From: Pseudomonas sp. ANT_J12
GTDB taxonomy: Bacteria > Pseudomonadota > Gammaproteobacteria > Pseudomonadales > Pseudomonadaceae
Length of the DNA: 64,000 nt
Direction: 5' to 3'
Assembly (NCBI RefSeq): GCF_008370045.1
Contig: NZ_VOBN01000010.1
Coordinates: forward strand, 124,001-188,000
In this document: piece by piece, positions 1-7,434 of the stretch
Layout of the letters: each line of letters opens with the position of its first letter
How positions within the stretch are numbered: the first letter of the stretch is position 1
Made by a program: the position numbers and the translations under genes
The notes under the pieces: model-generated
What the model was told of the DNA's origin: nothing
Database searches by the model: none
The model's input: the letters and a program-made list of their open reading frames with translations, nothing else

Positions 1-404
1 GCAATGGCAGCAGCGACTTCCCTTGGCTGAACCAAGGTGACGGCTCGTCGAACTACACCATCACCGATATGCAGATCCAGAAGTTCGGCCGTGCCGGCGA
101 GAAAACCTGGCAGGCTCGCTACTCGTATGATTTCGCCAAGGTCGGCTTGCCTGGCTTGACGGCTGGTATGGTTTATCTGCGTGGCGACGGTATCGACACT
201 AACCGCGTCAGCGCTACCGTTCCAGCAGGTAACAACAGCACTGAATGGGAACGCGACCTGACCGTCGCTTACGTAGTACCAGAAGGTCCGCTGAAAAACG
301 TTGGCTTCATGTGGAAAAATGCTACCTGGCGTACCGATATCCCGGGCGTTCGCTCCCAGGACGAAAACCGCCTGATCCTCAGCTACTCGATCCCGCTGCT
401 GTAA
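1..404 (+). CDS. OprD-family outer membrane porin, C-terminal part (cut by window edge)
   Basis: The reading frame is already open at base 3 and ends at a TAA at 402-404, so only about the last 133 residues are present. The visible part is rich in alternating polar and aromatic residues (for example YSYDF, GMVYLRGDG, GFMWKNATWR) and ends in a hydrophobic strand (RLILSYSIPLL). This is how 18-strand OprD-family beta-barrels of Pseudomonas end. These porins let small solutes such as amino acids and peptides cross the outer membrane. From memory, PAO1 carries oprE, an OprD-family porin, near its spu cluster, so this may be OprE. The fragment cannot decide between paralogues. A strong terminator follows at 431-470. 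Confidence 0.8.
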   Translation, partial: NGSSDFPWLNQGDGSSNYTITDMQIQKFGRAGEKTWQARYSYDFAKVGLPGLTAGMVYLRGDGIDTNRVSATVPAGNNSTEWERDLTVAYVVPEGPLKNVGFMWKNATWRTDIPGVRSQDENRLILSYSIPLL

Positions 405-430
405 TAGCGCGCTCAAGTACACCTGAGTAA

Positions 431-470
431 AAAAAGCCCCGCCCGGCACCTCGCCGGGCGGGGCTTTTGC
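431..470 (+). terminator. Rho-independent terminator after porin
   Basis: A 15-bp GC-rich inverted repeat (433-447 pairing with 453-467) has a five-base loop. It is flanked by an A run upstream and a T run downstream, so it could work in both directions. It sits 27 bases after the porin stop codon. Confidence 0.9.
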
Positions 471-589
471 GTTTTCAGGGCGGAGTCACCCCCGTAATCC
501 CGCCCTGAAATTCCCCTCTTTTGCAGCAACTCAAGGCCTTCTCGAACCTTGAGGGCGATGTTGGCCGCGATGGCGGGCGAGGTCCAGTG

Positions 590-695
590 AACAGATGTTT
601 AATATTCACTTATGATCTAAATAAATCGATATTTATTCTTTTTAATTCAATCGGAATGCAGGCACAGTTGAGCTCAACAAGCACTCACCAGGAGC
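590..695 (+). promoter_or_regulatory. AT-rich upstream region of lsfA
   Basis: The 297-base gap between porin and lsfA holds the terminator, then about 40 bases of ordinary composition, then a markedly AT-rich stretch (about 598-655) that stands out against the GC-rich background. A ribosome binding site (AGGAGC) lies at about 689-694, before ATG 702. A similar AT-rich stretch precedes ssuE. AT-rich upstream sites are typical of CysB-type activation of sulfate-starvation genes, but binding here is inferred. Confidence 0.45.
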
Positions 696-701
696 AGCAC
701 C

Positions 702-1340
702 ATGAGCCTCAGACTTGGCGATATCGCCCCCGATTTCGAACAGGATTCCAGCGCCGGCACCATCCGTTTCCACGAATGGCTGGGCGATAGCTGGGGCGTG
801 CTGTTTTCCCACCCGGCGGACTTCACCCCGGTGTGCACCACCGAACTGGGCTTTACCGCCAAGCTCAAGGATGAATTCTCCAAACGTGGCGTCAAAGCCA
901 TCGCCCTGTCGGTGGACCCGGTGGACTCGCACCACAAGTGGATCGAGGACATCAACGAAACCCAGAACACGATCGTCAACTTCCCGATCCTCGCCGACGC
1001 TGATCGCAAGGTCTCGGACCTGTACGACCTGATTCACCCGAACGCCAACGACACTCTGACCGTACGCTCGCTGTTCGTGATCGACCCGAACAAGAAGGTT
1101 AGGCTAACCATCACCTACCCGGCGAGCACCGGCCGTAACTTCCATGAAATCCTGCGGGTGATCGACTCGCTGCAACTCACCGACAACTACAAGGTGGCCA
1201 CCCCGGCCAACTGGCAGGACGGTGATGAAGTGGTGATCGTGCCGTCGCTCAAGGACGAAGACGAAATCAAGAAACGCTTTCCCAAGGGCTATCGCGCGGT
1301 GAAACCGTACCTGCGCCTGACGCCGCAGCCGAATCGTTAA
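702..1340 (+). CDS. lsfA: 1-Cys peroxiredoxin LsfA
   Basis: This 212-residue protein is a thiol peroxidase of the Prx6 (1-Cys) group, which reduces hydrogen peroxide and alkyl hydroperoxides in the cytoplasm. The peroxidatic motif PVCTTE puts the catalytic cysteine at residue 45, inside HPADFTPVCTTELG. The C-terminal Prx6-type domain (FPKGYRAVKPYLRLTPQP) is present. No resolving cysteine is visible in the sequence, as expected for the 1-Cys type. In Pseudomonas LsfA is known as a sulfate-starvation-induced protein encoded next to the ssu genes, and here it precedes ssuEADCBF in the same direction. The 343-base gap holds repeats and a terminator-like hairpin, so it probably has its own transcript. 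Confidence 0.92.
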   Translation: MSLRLGDIAPDFEQDSSAGTIRFHEWLGDSWGVLFSHPADFTPVCTTELGFTAKLKDEFSKRGVKAIALSVDPVDSHHKWIEDINETQNTIVNFPILADADRKVSDLYDLIHPNANDTLTVRSLFVIDPNKKVRLTITYPASTGRNFHEILRVIDSLQLTDNYKVATPANWQDGDEVVIVPSLKDEDEIKKRFPKGYRAVKPYLRLTPQPNR

Positions 1341-1341
1341 T

Positions 1342-1372
1342 GATCGTTCCTACGCTCTGCGTGGGAACGATC
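1342..1372. repeat. REP-like palindrome, family A (single short unit)
   Basis: An imperfect palindrome of about 31 bases has arms GATCGTTCCTACGC and GCGTGGGAACGATC. It is the short form of the family A repeat found at eight other places in this window. It lies directly after the lsfA stop codon. Confidence 0.8.
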
Positions 1373-1381
1373 AGCAACCCC

Positions 1382-1474
1382 TGTAGGAGCGAGGCTTGCC
1401 CGCGAAGGCGTCATCAAGGCCGCCATTGATGCAAGCCGTGATGGCCTCTTCGCGGGCAAGCCTCGCTCCTACAG
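1382..1474. repeat. REPIN-like inverted repeat, family B
   Basis: Two inverted copies of a unit beginning CTGTAGGAGCGAGGCTTGCC flank a short less conserved middle. The same unit recurs at 34722, 35595, 41503 and 55067 as pairs and elsewhere as half elements. It is intergenic and non-coding. Confidence 0.8.
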
Positions 1475-1507
1475 GGGGTATGTGTATTCACAAAGCAGGG
1501 GATTTTT

Positions 1508-1534
1508 CAGGCCGTTTTTACGGCCTGTTTTTTT
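1508..1534 (+). terminator. Rho-independent terminator, lsfA side
   Basis: An 8-bp stem (CAGGCCGT pairing with ACGGCCTG) with a TTTT loop is followed by a run of seven T. It lies in the lsfA-ssuE gap and probably ends lsfA transcription. Confidence 0.75.
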
Positions 1535-1549
1535 GTCTGGAGAAAGGCG

Positions 1550-1680
1550 TATCGCATAGTTCTTTAAAGAATAACCAAATGAATAAATATGATTTATGGA
1601 TATATAAATCACCTGTTAAGGTCACTTCCATCAAAGCGAGATCGCACACTGCGAATCGCCACACCGCTCAAGGAATCACC
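1550..1680 (+). promoter_or_regulatory. Upstream region of the ssu operon
   Basis: An AT-rich stretch (about 1560-1615) lies between the terminator and ssuE and resembles in composition the stretch upstream of lsfA. This is the expected place for sulfur-starvation control of ssu (CysB in pseudomonads). Exact -35 and -10 boxes could not be fixed. A weak ribosome binding site (AAGGAATC) lies about 5 bases before the ATG at 1684. Confidence 0.4.
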
Positions 1681-1683
1681 TGA

Positions 1684-2277
1684 ATGCTGGTCGTCTCACT
1701 CGGTGGCAGCCCCAGCCAACGCTCTCGTTCCGGGGTGTTGCTGGAGCGTTCGCAACGCTGGTTGCAGGAACAAGGGGTGGAAGTGGTGAGTTATCAGGTA
1801 CGGGACTTCCCGGCCGAAGACTTGCTGCACGCACGCTTCGACAGCCCGAAGGTAATCGACCTGTTGCAACAGATTGAAAACGCCGACGGCCTGCTGATCG
1901 CGACGCCGGTGTACAAGGCGTCGTTCTCCGGTGCCTTGAAAACCGTACTCGACTTGCTGCCCGAGCGCGCCCTGGCGCACAAAGTGGTGTTGCCAATGGC
2001 GACCGGCGGCAGCATCGCCCACATGCTGGCGGTGGATTACGCGCTCAAACCAGTGCTGTCGGCACTCAAGGCCCAGGAAATGCTCCACGGGATTTTCGCC
2101 GTGGACAGCCAGATCGCTTACGGCGAAGGCAGTGCCCAGGCGCAATTGGCGCCGGAGCTGGAGCAACGATTGACTGAATCCCTGGAGCTGTTTTTCAGCG
2201 CCATGGCGCGACGGCCCAAGCCGATCGACCCGAACCTCTTGAACGAACGTTTATTGAGTGCTCGCTGGAGCATTTGA
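1684..2277 (+). CDS. ssuE: NAD(P)H-dependent FMN reductase SsuE
   Basis: This 197-residue flavodoxin-fold reductase supplies FMNH2 to the SsuD monooxygenase. The FMN phosphate loop (GGSPSQRSRS) is at residues 7-16. The conserved flavin-contacting stretch TPVYKASFSGALK is at about 74-86. Length and start match the family. It opens the operon ssuEADCBF, which is complete here. The gap to ssuA is 90 bases. Confidence 0.93.
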   Translation: MLVVSLGGSPSQRSRSGVLLERSQRWLQEQGVEVVSYQVRDFPAEDLLHARFDSPKVIDLLQQIENADGLLIATPVYKASFSGALKTVLDLLPERALAHKVVLPMATGGSIAHMLAVDYALKPVLSALKAQEMLHGIFAVDSQIAYGEGSAQAQLAPELEQRLTESLELFFSAMARRPKPIDPNLLNERLLSARWSI

Positions 2278-2367
2278 GCCTTACCCCGAATTTGATCCAC
2301 TCACCTTACTCAGCCGCCAACGGCCAAGCAGGTGCAGCCAACACCCAACAGCAAATAGGAGAGCGCT

Positions 2368-3333
2368 ATGCGCACTGTCATTTTGCGTCGTGGTCTGGTC
2401 GCCCTGTTTGTGGCGGCTGTGTCCTTCGGCGTTATTTCCCAAGCACAAGCCGAGACATTGCGAATCGGTTATCAGAAGTACGGCACCCTGGTGCTGCTCA
2501 AGGCCAAAGGCACCCTGGAAAAACGCCTCGCCGCCCAAGGCGTGGACGTGCAATGGACTGAATTCCCCGGTGGCCCGCAACTGCTGGAAGGCCTGAACGT
2601 CGGCTCGATTGACTTCGGTGTCACCGGCGAAACCCCGCCCGTCTTCGCTCAAGCCGCCGGTGCCGATTTGCTCTACGTCGCCTACGAACCGCCAGCACCT
2701 CACAGCGAAGCGATCCTGGTGCCGAAGGACTCGACGATCAAATCCGTTGCCGACCTCAAGGGCAAGAAAGTCGTCCTGAACAAGGGCTCCAACGTTCATT
2801 ACCTGCTGGTCCGCGCCCTCGAAGACGCCGGCCTCAAGTACACCGATATCCAGACCGTATTCCTGCCACCCGCCGATGCCCGCGCTGCGTTCGAACGCGG
2901 CAGCGTCGATGCCTGGGTGATCTGGGACCCGTACCAGGCGGCCGCCGAACAGCAACTGCAAGCACGCACCCTGCGTGATGGCCAAGGCATCGTCGACAAC
3001 CATCAGTTCTACCTGGCGACCAAGCCTTACGCACAGAAAAACCCCGAGGTGATCAAGACCCTCGTCGAAGAAGTGCGCGCCGTTGGGGAATGGTCCAAAG
3101 CCAACCCGGAAGACGTGACCAAACAAGTTTCGCCACTGCTCGGCCTGTCGCCGGAGATCACCCTGACCTCGGTAAAACGCCAGGGCTACGGCGCGCTGTT
3201 TCTGACCCCGGAAGTGGTCGCCGCGCAACAGAAAATCGCCGACAGCTTCTACCAGCTCAAGCTGATTCCCAAGCCGCTCAGCATTAAAGACGTGATCTGG
3301 ACGCCACCGGCAGCCGTTGCCAAAGCGCAGTAA
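2368..3333 (+). CDS. ssuA: Sulfonate ABC transporter, periplasmic substrate-binding protein SsuA
   Basis: This 321-residue protein has a clear signal peptide, with a basic start MRTVILRRG, a hydrophobic core and an AQA cleavage site near residue 28. The mature part begins ETLRIGYQKYGTLVLLKA, typical of the aliphatic sulfonate/taurine binder family. It captures alkanesulfonates in the periplasm and hands them to SsuC. A good ribosome binding site (AGGAGA) precedes the ATG. It lies between ssuE and ssuD, the usual Pseudomonas order. Confidence 0.93.
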   Translation: MRTVILRRGLVALFVAAVSFGVISQAQAETLRIGYQKYGTLVLLKAKGTLEKRLAAQGVDVQWTEFPGGPQLLEGLNVGSIDFGVTGETPPVFAQAAGADLLYVAYEPPAPHSEAILVPKDSTIKSVADLKGKKVVLNKGSNVHYLLVRALEDAGLKYTDIQTVFLPPADARAAFERGSVDAWVIWDPYQAAAEQQLQARTLRDGQGIVDNHQFYLATKPYAQKNPEVIKTLVEEVRAVGEWSKANPEDVTKQVSPLLGLSPEITLTSVKRQGYGALFLTPEVVAAQQKIADSFYQLKLIPKPLSIKDVIWTPPAAVAKAQ

Positions 3334-3358
3334 TTCGAATTCCTAAGGAGACCACTCC

Positions 3359-4507
3359 ATGAGCCTCAATATTTTCTGGTTCCTGCCTACCCACGGCGAC
3401 GGCCATTACCTTGGCACCGCCGAAGGCGCTCGCGCCGTTGACCACGGTTATTTGCAGCAGATCGCCCAGGCAGCGGATCGCCTGGGCTTCGGCGGGGTGT
3501 TGATCCCGACCGGCCGCTCCTGTGAAGACTCGTGGCTGGTGGCCGCGTCGCTGATCCCGGTGACCCAGCGTCTGAAATTCCTTGTCGCCCTGCGCCCCGG
3601 GATCATTTCCCCGACGGTGGCGGCGCGGCAGGCGGCGACTCTGGATCGACTGTCCGGCGGTCGTGCGCTGTTCAACCTGGTGACCGGTGGCGATCCAGAT
3701 GAATTGGCCGGCGACGGTTTGTTCCTCAGCCACGAAGAGCGTTATCAGGCCTCGGTGGAATTCACCCGCATCTGGCGCCGGGTGCTGGAAGGCGAAACCG
3801 TGGATTACGACGGTCAGCACATCAGCGTGAAGGGCGCGAAGTTGCTCTATCCGCCGATCCAGCAACCGCGTCCGCCGCTGTACTTCGGCGGTTCTTCGGA
3901 AGCAGCTCAAGACTTGGCAGCCGAGCAAGTGGAGATGGTCCTGACCTGGGGCGAACCTCCAGCGGCCGTGGCCGAGAAGATTGAACAAGTGCGCGCCAAA
4001 GCGGCGAAGCTCGGGCGTACCGTGCGCTTCGGTATTCGTTTGCATGTGATCGTGCGGGAAACCAACGAGGAAGCGTGGGCGGCGGCGGATCGGCTGATCT
4101 CCCATGTGGACGACGAAACCATCGCTCGGGCGCAAGCGTCCCTGTCGCGTTTCGATTCGGTCGGCCAGCAACGCATGGCCGCGCTGCATGGCGGCAGCCG
4201 CGACAACCTGGAAGTCAGCCCTAACCTGTGGGCCGGCGTCGGCCTGGTGCGCGGCGGTGCCGGGACGGCGCTGGTAGGCGACGGTCCGACCGTGGCTGCG
4301 CGGATGAAGGAATACGCGGACCTGGGCATCGATACGTTCATCTTCTCCGGTTATCCACACCTGGAAGAGGCTTACCGCGTGGCCGAATTGCTGTTCCCGC
4401 ACATCGACGTGCAGCGTCCGGAACAACCCCAAGGTGCCAACTTCGTAAGCCCGTTCGGCGAAATGGTGGCCAACGACATTCTTCCCAAAGCCGCGTCCCA
4501 GAGCTGA
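3359..4507 (+). CDS. ssuD: FMNH2-dependent alkanesulfonate monooxygenase SsuD
   Basis: This 382-residue member of the bacterial luciferase-like TIM-barrel family cleaves the C-S bond of alkanesulfonates with O2 and FMNH2, giving sulfite and an aldehyde. The start MSLNIFWFLPTHGDGHYLG and the stretches ALRPGIISPTVAARQAATLD and NLVTGGDPDELAGDG are characteristic. Length matches the family. A strong ribosome binding site (AAGGAG) lies 8 bases before ATG 3359. It depends on SsuE for reduced flavin. Confidence 0.95.
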   Translation: MSLNIFWFLPTHGDGHYLGTAEGARAVDHGYLQQIAQAADRLGFGGVLIPTGRSCEDSWLVAASLIPVTQRLKFLVALRPGIISPTVAARQAATLDRLSGGRALFNLVTGGDPDELAGDGLFLSHEERYQASVEFTRIWRRVLEGETVDYDGQHISVKGAKLLYPPIQQPRPPLYFGGSSEAAQDLAAEQVEMVLTWGEPPAAVAEKIEQVRAKAAKLGRTVRFGIRLHVIVRETNEEAWAAADRLISHVDDETIARAQASLSRFDSVGQQRMAALHGGSRDNLEVSPNLWAGVGLVRGGAGTALVGDGPTVAARMKEYADLGIDTFIFSGYPHLEEAYRVAELLFPHIDVQRPEQPQGANFVSPFGEMVANDILPKAASQS

Positions 4508-4516
4508 GGCGCCGCC

Positions 4517-5299
4517 ATGAAAAGAATTATCCACAACCTCGCGCCCTGGGCGTTGCCGGTGTTGCTGTTGGCGGTGTGGCAGTTGTCGGTGTCGGCGGGC
4601 TGGTTGTCGACGCGGATCCTGCCGGCGCCCATCGCGGTGATCGAGGCGGGCGTGAGTCTGGTGCGCAGCGGTGAAATCTGGACCCACCTGGCCATCAGCG
4701 GCTGGCGTGCGGCACTCGGTTTCACCATTGGCGGCGGCATTGGTCTGGCCTTGGGTTTCATCACCGGTCTGTCGAAGTGGGGCGAACGCCTGCTCGACAG
4801 TTCGGTGCAGATGATCCGCAACGTGCCGCACCTGGCGCTGATTCCGCTGGTGATCCTGTGGTTCGGCATCGATGAGTCGGCGAAGATTTTCCTCGTGGCC
4901 CTGGGCACGTTGTTCCCGATCTACCTCAACACGTATCACGGCATCCGCAACGTCGATCCGGCGCTGGTAGAGATGGCGCGCAGTTATGGCTTGTCCGGTT
5001 TCAGCCTGTTCCGTCAGGTGATTTTGCCGGGGGCGTTGCCTTCGATTCTGGTCGGTGTGCGTTTCGCTCTGGGGTTCATGTGGCTGACGCTGATCGTGGC
5101 CGAAACCATTTCCGCCAGTTCCGGCATTGGCTACCTGGCGATGAATGCCCGGGAGTTTTTGCAGACCGACGTGGTGGTGCTGGCGATTCTGCTTTACGCG
5201 GTGCTCGGCAAACTGGCTGATCTCGCGGCCCGTGGACTTGAGCGCGTTTGGTTGCGCTGGCATCCGGCGTATCAGGTTGCCAAAGGAGGTGCCGCATGA
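4517..5299 (+). CDS. ssuC: Sulfonate ABC transporter permease SsuC
   Basis: This 260-residue inner-membrane protein has about six hydrophobic segments. The EAA-type loop that contacts the ATPase (EMARSYGLSGFSLFRQVILPGALPS) is visible around residues 154-178. It forms the channel for alkanesulfonates. It starts 9 bases after ssuD and its stop overlaps the ssuB start (ATGA at 5296-5299), which indicates translational coupling. Confidence 0.94.
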   Translation: MKRIIHNLAPWALPVLLLAVWQLSVSAGWLSTRILPAPIAVIEAGVSLVRSGEIWTHLAISGWRAALGFTIGGGIGLALGFITGLSKWGERLLDSSVQMIRNVPHLALIPLVILWFGIDESAKIFLVALGTLFPIYLNTYHGIRNVDPALVEMARSYGLSGFSLFRQVILPGALPSILVGVRFALGFMWLTLIVAETISASSGIGYLAMNAREFLQTDVVVLAILLYAVLGKLADLAARGLERVWLRWHPAYQVAKGGAA

Positions 5300-6102
5300 C
5301 CGCTCAACAACCTCCACGCCTGCTGCGCGGGATTCCGCTGGCCGTGCGCAAGTTGCAAAAGACCTTTGGTTCGCGGCAAGTGCTGCGCGAGGTCGACCTG
5401 CATATTCCGGCCGGGCAATTCGTGGCGGTGGTCGGTCGCAGCGGCTGTGGCAAAAGTACCCTGCTGCGCTTGCTCGCCGGTCTCGACAAGCCTACGGGCG
5501 GCGAGCTGCTGGCCGGTTCGGCGCCACTGAGCGATGCCCGGGAAGACACGCGATTGATGTTCCAGGAAGCGCGTTTGCTGCCGTGGAAGAAGGTCATCGA
5601 CAACGTCGGCCTGGGGCTTAAGGGCAACTGGCGCCCTCAAGCGTTGGAAGCGCTGGAGTCGGTGGGCCTGGCGGATCGCGCCAATGAGTGGCCAGCCGCG
5701 CTGTCCGGTGGGCAGAAGCAACGTGTGGCCCTGGCCCGCGCGCTGATCCATCAACCGCGCTTGCTGCTGCTGGATGAGCCTTTGGGCGCCCTGGATGCCC
5801 TGACCCGAATTGAAATGCAGCAGCTGATCGAACGGCTCTGGCAAAAGCACGGCTTCACTGTGTTGCTGGTGACCCACGACGTCAGTGAAGCGGTGGCGAT
5901 TGCCGATCGGGTGATCCTGATCGAAGACGGCGAAGTCGGCCTCGACCTGCACGTGGAACTGCCGCGCCCTCGGGTGCGCGGCTCCCATCGGCTGGCGGCG
6001 CTGGAAACCGAAGTCCTCAACCGCGTGCTGTCCCTGCCGGGCGAGCCGCCGGAACCGGAACCCGTTTCACCCTTGCCTACGCAACTGCGTTGGGCGCAAT
6101 AG
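5296..6102 (+). CDS. ssuB: Sulfonate ABC transporter ATP-binding protein SsuB
   Basis: This 268-residue ABC ATPase drives SsuC. Walker A (GRSGCGKST) is at residues 48-56, the signature LSGGQKQR starts at 136 and Walker B (LLLLDEP) is at about 156-162, followed by the H-loop VTHD. The start chosen is ATG 5296, which has a strong AAAGGAGG site and overlaps the ssuC stop. The frame is open upstream, but an earlier start would overlap ssuC without a ribosome binding site. Confidence 0.94.
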   Translation: MTAQQPPRLLRGIPLAVRKLQKTFGSRQVLREVDLHIPAGQFVAVVGRSGCGKSTLLRLLAGLDKPTGGELLAGSAPLSDAREDTRLMFQEARLLPWKKVIDNVGLGLKGNWRPQALEALESVGLADRANEWPAALSGGQKQRVALARALIHQPRLLLLDEPLGALDALTRIEMQQLIERLWQKHGFTVLLVTHDVSEAVAIADRVILIEDGEVGLDLHVELPRPRVRGSHRLAALETEVLNRVLSLPGEPPEPEPVSPLPTQLRWAQ

Positions 6103-6106
6103 AAGC

Positions 6107-6187
6107 AGCGGTAAGTTGCAAGCTGCAAGCGGTAAGTAAAAGCGTTCTGCTTCTTCTTGCGGCTTGTAGCTTGGAGCTTGCGGCTCA
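6107..6187. repeat. Imperfect inverted repeat, family D (AGCTTGCAGCTT type)
   Basis: This short inverted arrangement is built from GCAAGCTGCAAGC-like words and their reverse complements, lying inside the ssu operon between ssuB and ssuF. Related sequence occurs at 28880-28958, 58641-58683 and 61524-61592. Confidence 0.6.
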
Positions 6188-6209
6188 TTTCGACTCGAGG
6201 AGAAATCGC

Positions 6210-6425
6210 ATGACTATCAAAGCCATCAACGTTCGTAACCAGTTCAAGGGCTCGATCAAGGAAATCGTGCTGGGTGACGTGCTGTCGGAAATCGACGTTC
6301 AGACCGCGTCGGGCATCGTTACTTCCGTCATCACTACCCGTTCGGTGAAAGAGCTGGAACTGGTGGTCGGCAGCGAAGTGATTGCCTTCGTGAAATCCAC
6401 TGAAGTGTCGATCGCCAAGTTGTAA
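6210..6425 (+). CDS. ssuF: Molybdopterin-binding (TOBE/Mop) protein SsuF
   Basis: This 71-residue protein consists of one Mop/TOBE domain (MTIKAINVRNQFKGSIKEIV and VTSVITTRSVKELELVVGSEV). In Pseudomonas ssu operons such a small protein is encoded last and is needed for growth on some sulfonates, by a mechanism not established. ATG 6210 is preceded by GAGGAGA at 6197-6203. The frame is open upstream to 6090, but that part is family D repeat sequence, so it is not used. Confidence 0.88.
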   Translation: MTIKAINVRNQFKGSIKEIVLGDVLSEIDVQTASGIVTSVITTRSVKELELVVGSEVIAFVKSTEVSIAKL

Positions 6426-6447
6426 ACAATGCCGAAAGGTAGGCCCC

Positions 6448-6552
6448 GATCGTTCCCACGCTCTGCGTGGGAATGCAGCCCGGGATGCTCCGCGTCCCAT
6501 TGGAACGCAGAGCGTCTCTGGAGGCATTCCCCCGTGGTGCGTGGGAACGATC
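6448..6552. repeat. REPIN-like inverted repeat, family A
   Basis: Two inverted GATCGTTCCCACGCTC units enclose a middle with GC-rich words such as GCTCCGCGTCC. It lies at the convergent end of ssuF and the TetR gene, overlaps the TetR stop codon and fills most of that gap. Confidence 0.8.
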
Positions 6553-7183
6553 AGAGGATGCGCTTGGGCAGGTACGGCGGCAGGTAAAGCCCCAGATACG
6601 CATCGAACACCCGCATCCCTTCCTCGGCCATTCGCGGTGTGATCTGCCCGTGCTGCTGCACCGAACGTGCATACACCCGATCCCCCAGCTCCATGGCCAA
6701 CGCAAACACATCGACATCCTTGGGCAGCCTCGGCAGCTCGAAGTGATGATCGAACAGCTTGTGCATCAAGTCGCCCAGTTCGATGTCGTGCTGACGGTCG
6801 GCCTGGGTGACTTCGGTCAGGCCGTGTTGGGCGAGGATCAACTGGCGGGCGGCGGCGTCTTCGCCGTAGATGTCGAGCATGCGCTGTTCCACCAGCCGCG
6901 ACAGGTCACGCCAGCCGCTGAGGGCTGCGTGGTCGATCGGTTCTAGCAGGCAGGCGCGGAACGCGGCGTGGACGTCGGCGGTCAGGGCTTCGAGCAGGGC
7001 CGGAACGCTGGCGAAGAAGTGGTAGACGGAGGAGGGCGGAATCTCCGCGCGCTCGGCGACGCTGTAGATCGACAGGCTGGCCACGCCCTCGGCGGCGAGC
7101 AGCGTGCGGGCGGCATCGAGGATCGAATCGATCCGCGCCTGGCTGCGTGCGCGGGGTTTGCGGATAGGGGCGGGGCGCGTCAT
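6551..7183 (-). CDS. TetR-family transcriptional regulator
   Basis: This 210-residue repressor-type protein has an N-terminal helix-turn-helix (residues about 38-57, IYSVAERAEIPPSSVYHFFAS) after the basic leader PIRKPRARSQARIDSILDAA. The C-terminal ligand domain does not resemble a named subgroup that I recognise. The start ATG at 7183-7181 has AGGAGA upstream. The frame runs open further upstream only through the family C repeat. It lies between ssu and the polyamine genes, in the same orientation as the glutamine-synthetase-like gene at 7435, but separated by a repeat and a terminator. Its target is unknown. Confidence 0.85.
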   Translation of the reverse strand: MTRPAPIRKPRARSQARIDSILDAARTLLAAEGVASLSIYSVAERAEIPPSSVYHFFASVPALLEALTADVHAAFRACLLEPIDHAALSGWRDLSRLVEQRMLDIYGEDAAARQLILAQHGLTEVTQADRQHDIELGDLMHKLFDHHFELPRLPKDVDVFALAMELGDRVYARSVQQHGQITPRMAEEGMRVFDAYLGLYLPPYLPKRIL

Positions 7184-7240
7184 TGGAGTCTCCTGCGGGG
7201 CAGCGGGCATTGTACGCAGAGGATGGGATAGAGCCATACC

Positions 7241-7362
7241 CTGTGGCGAGGGGGCTTGCCCCCGTTGGAGTGCGCAGCACTCCCAAATCCGGCTCATGCG
7301 GTGTGTCTGGTTTAATTTGGGGCTGCTACGCCGCCCAACGGGGGCAAGCCCCCTCGCCACAG
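7241..7362. repeat. REPIN-like inverted repeat, family C
   Basis: An inverted pair of CTGTGGCGAGGGGGCTTGCC units encloses a variable middle. Copies are at 18806, 19963 and 49082. Its translation gives arginine/proline-rich false N-terminal extensions to neighbouring genes. Confidence 0.85.
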
Positions 7363-7379
7363 GGTTTTATGCAGGCCAT

Positions 7380-7422
7380 AAAAAAACGCCGTCAGCTTCA
7401 TCAGCCGACGGCGTTCTTTTTT
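7380..7422 (-). terminator. Rho-independent terminator of the spuI-like gene
   Basis: A 9-bp stem (AACGCCGTC pairing with GACGGCGTT) is flanked by A and T runs on both sides, 13 bases beyond the stop codon of the gene at 7435-8811. Confidence 0.9.
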
Positions 7423-7434
7423 CACGGCAACCGC

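Noticed and set aside
521..790. Short frame upstream of lsfA
   Set aside because: It overlaps the AT-rich regulatory region and the lsfA start in another frame, with no start signal.
3284..5317. Long open frame on the minus strand (about 677 codons) across ssuD and ssuC
   Set aside because: It lies fully antisense to well-supported ssu genes. Its composition is that of the third-position GC bias of the real strand, and it has no family resemblance.
7184..7360. In-frame extension of the TetR regulator
   Set aside because: It is a translation of the family C repeat; the start at 7183 has AGGAGA upstream.
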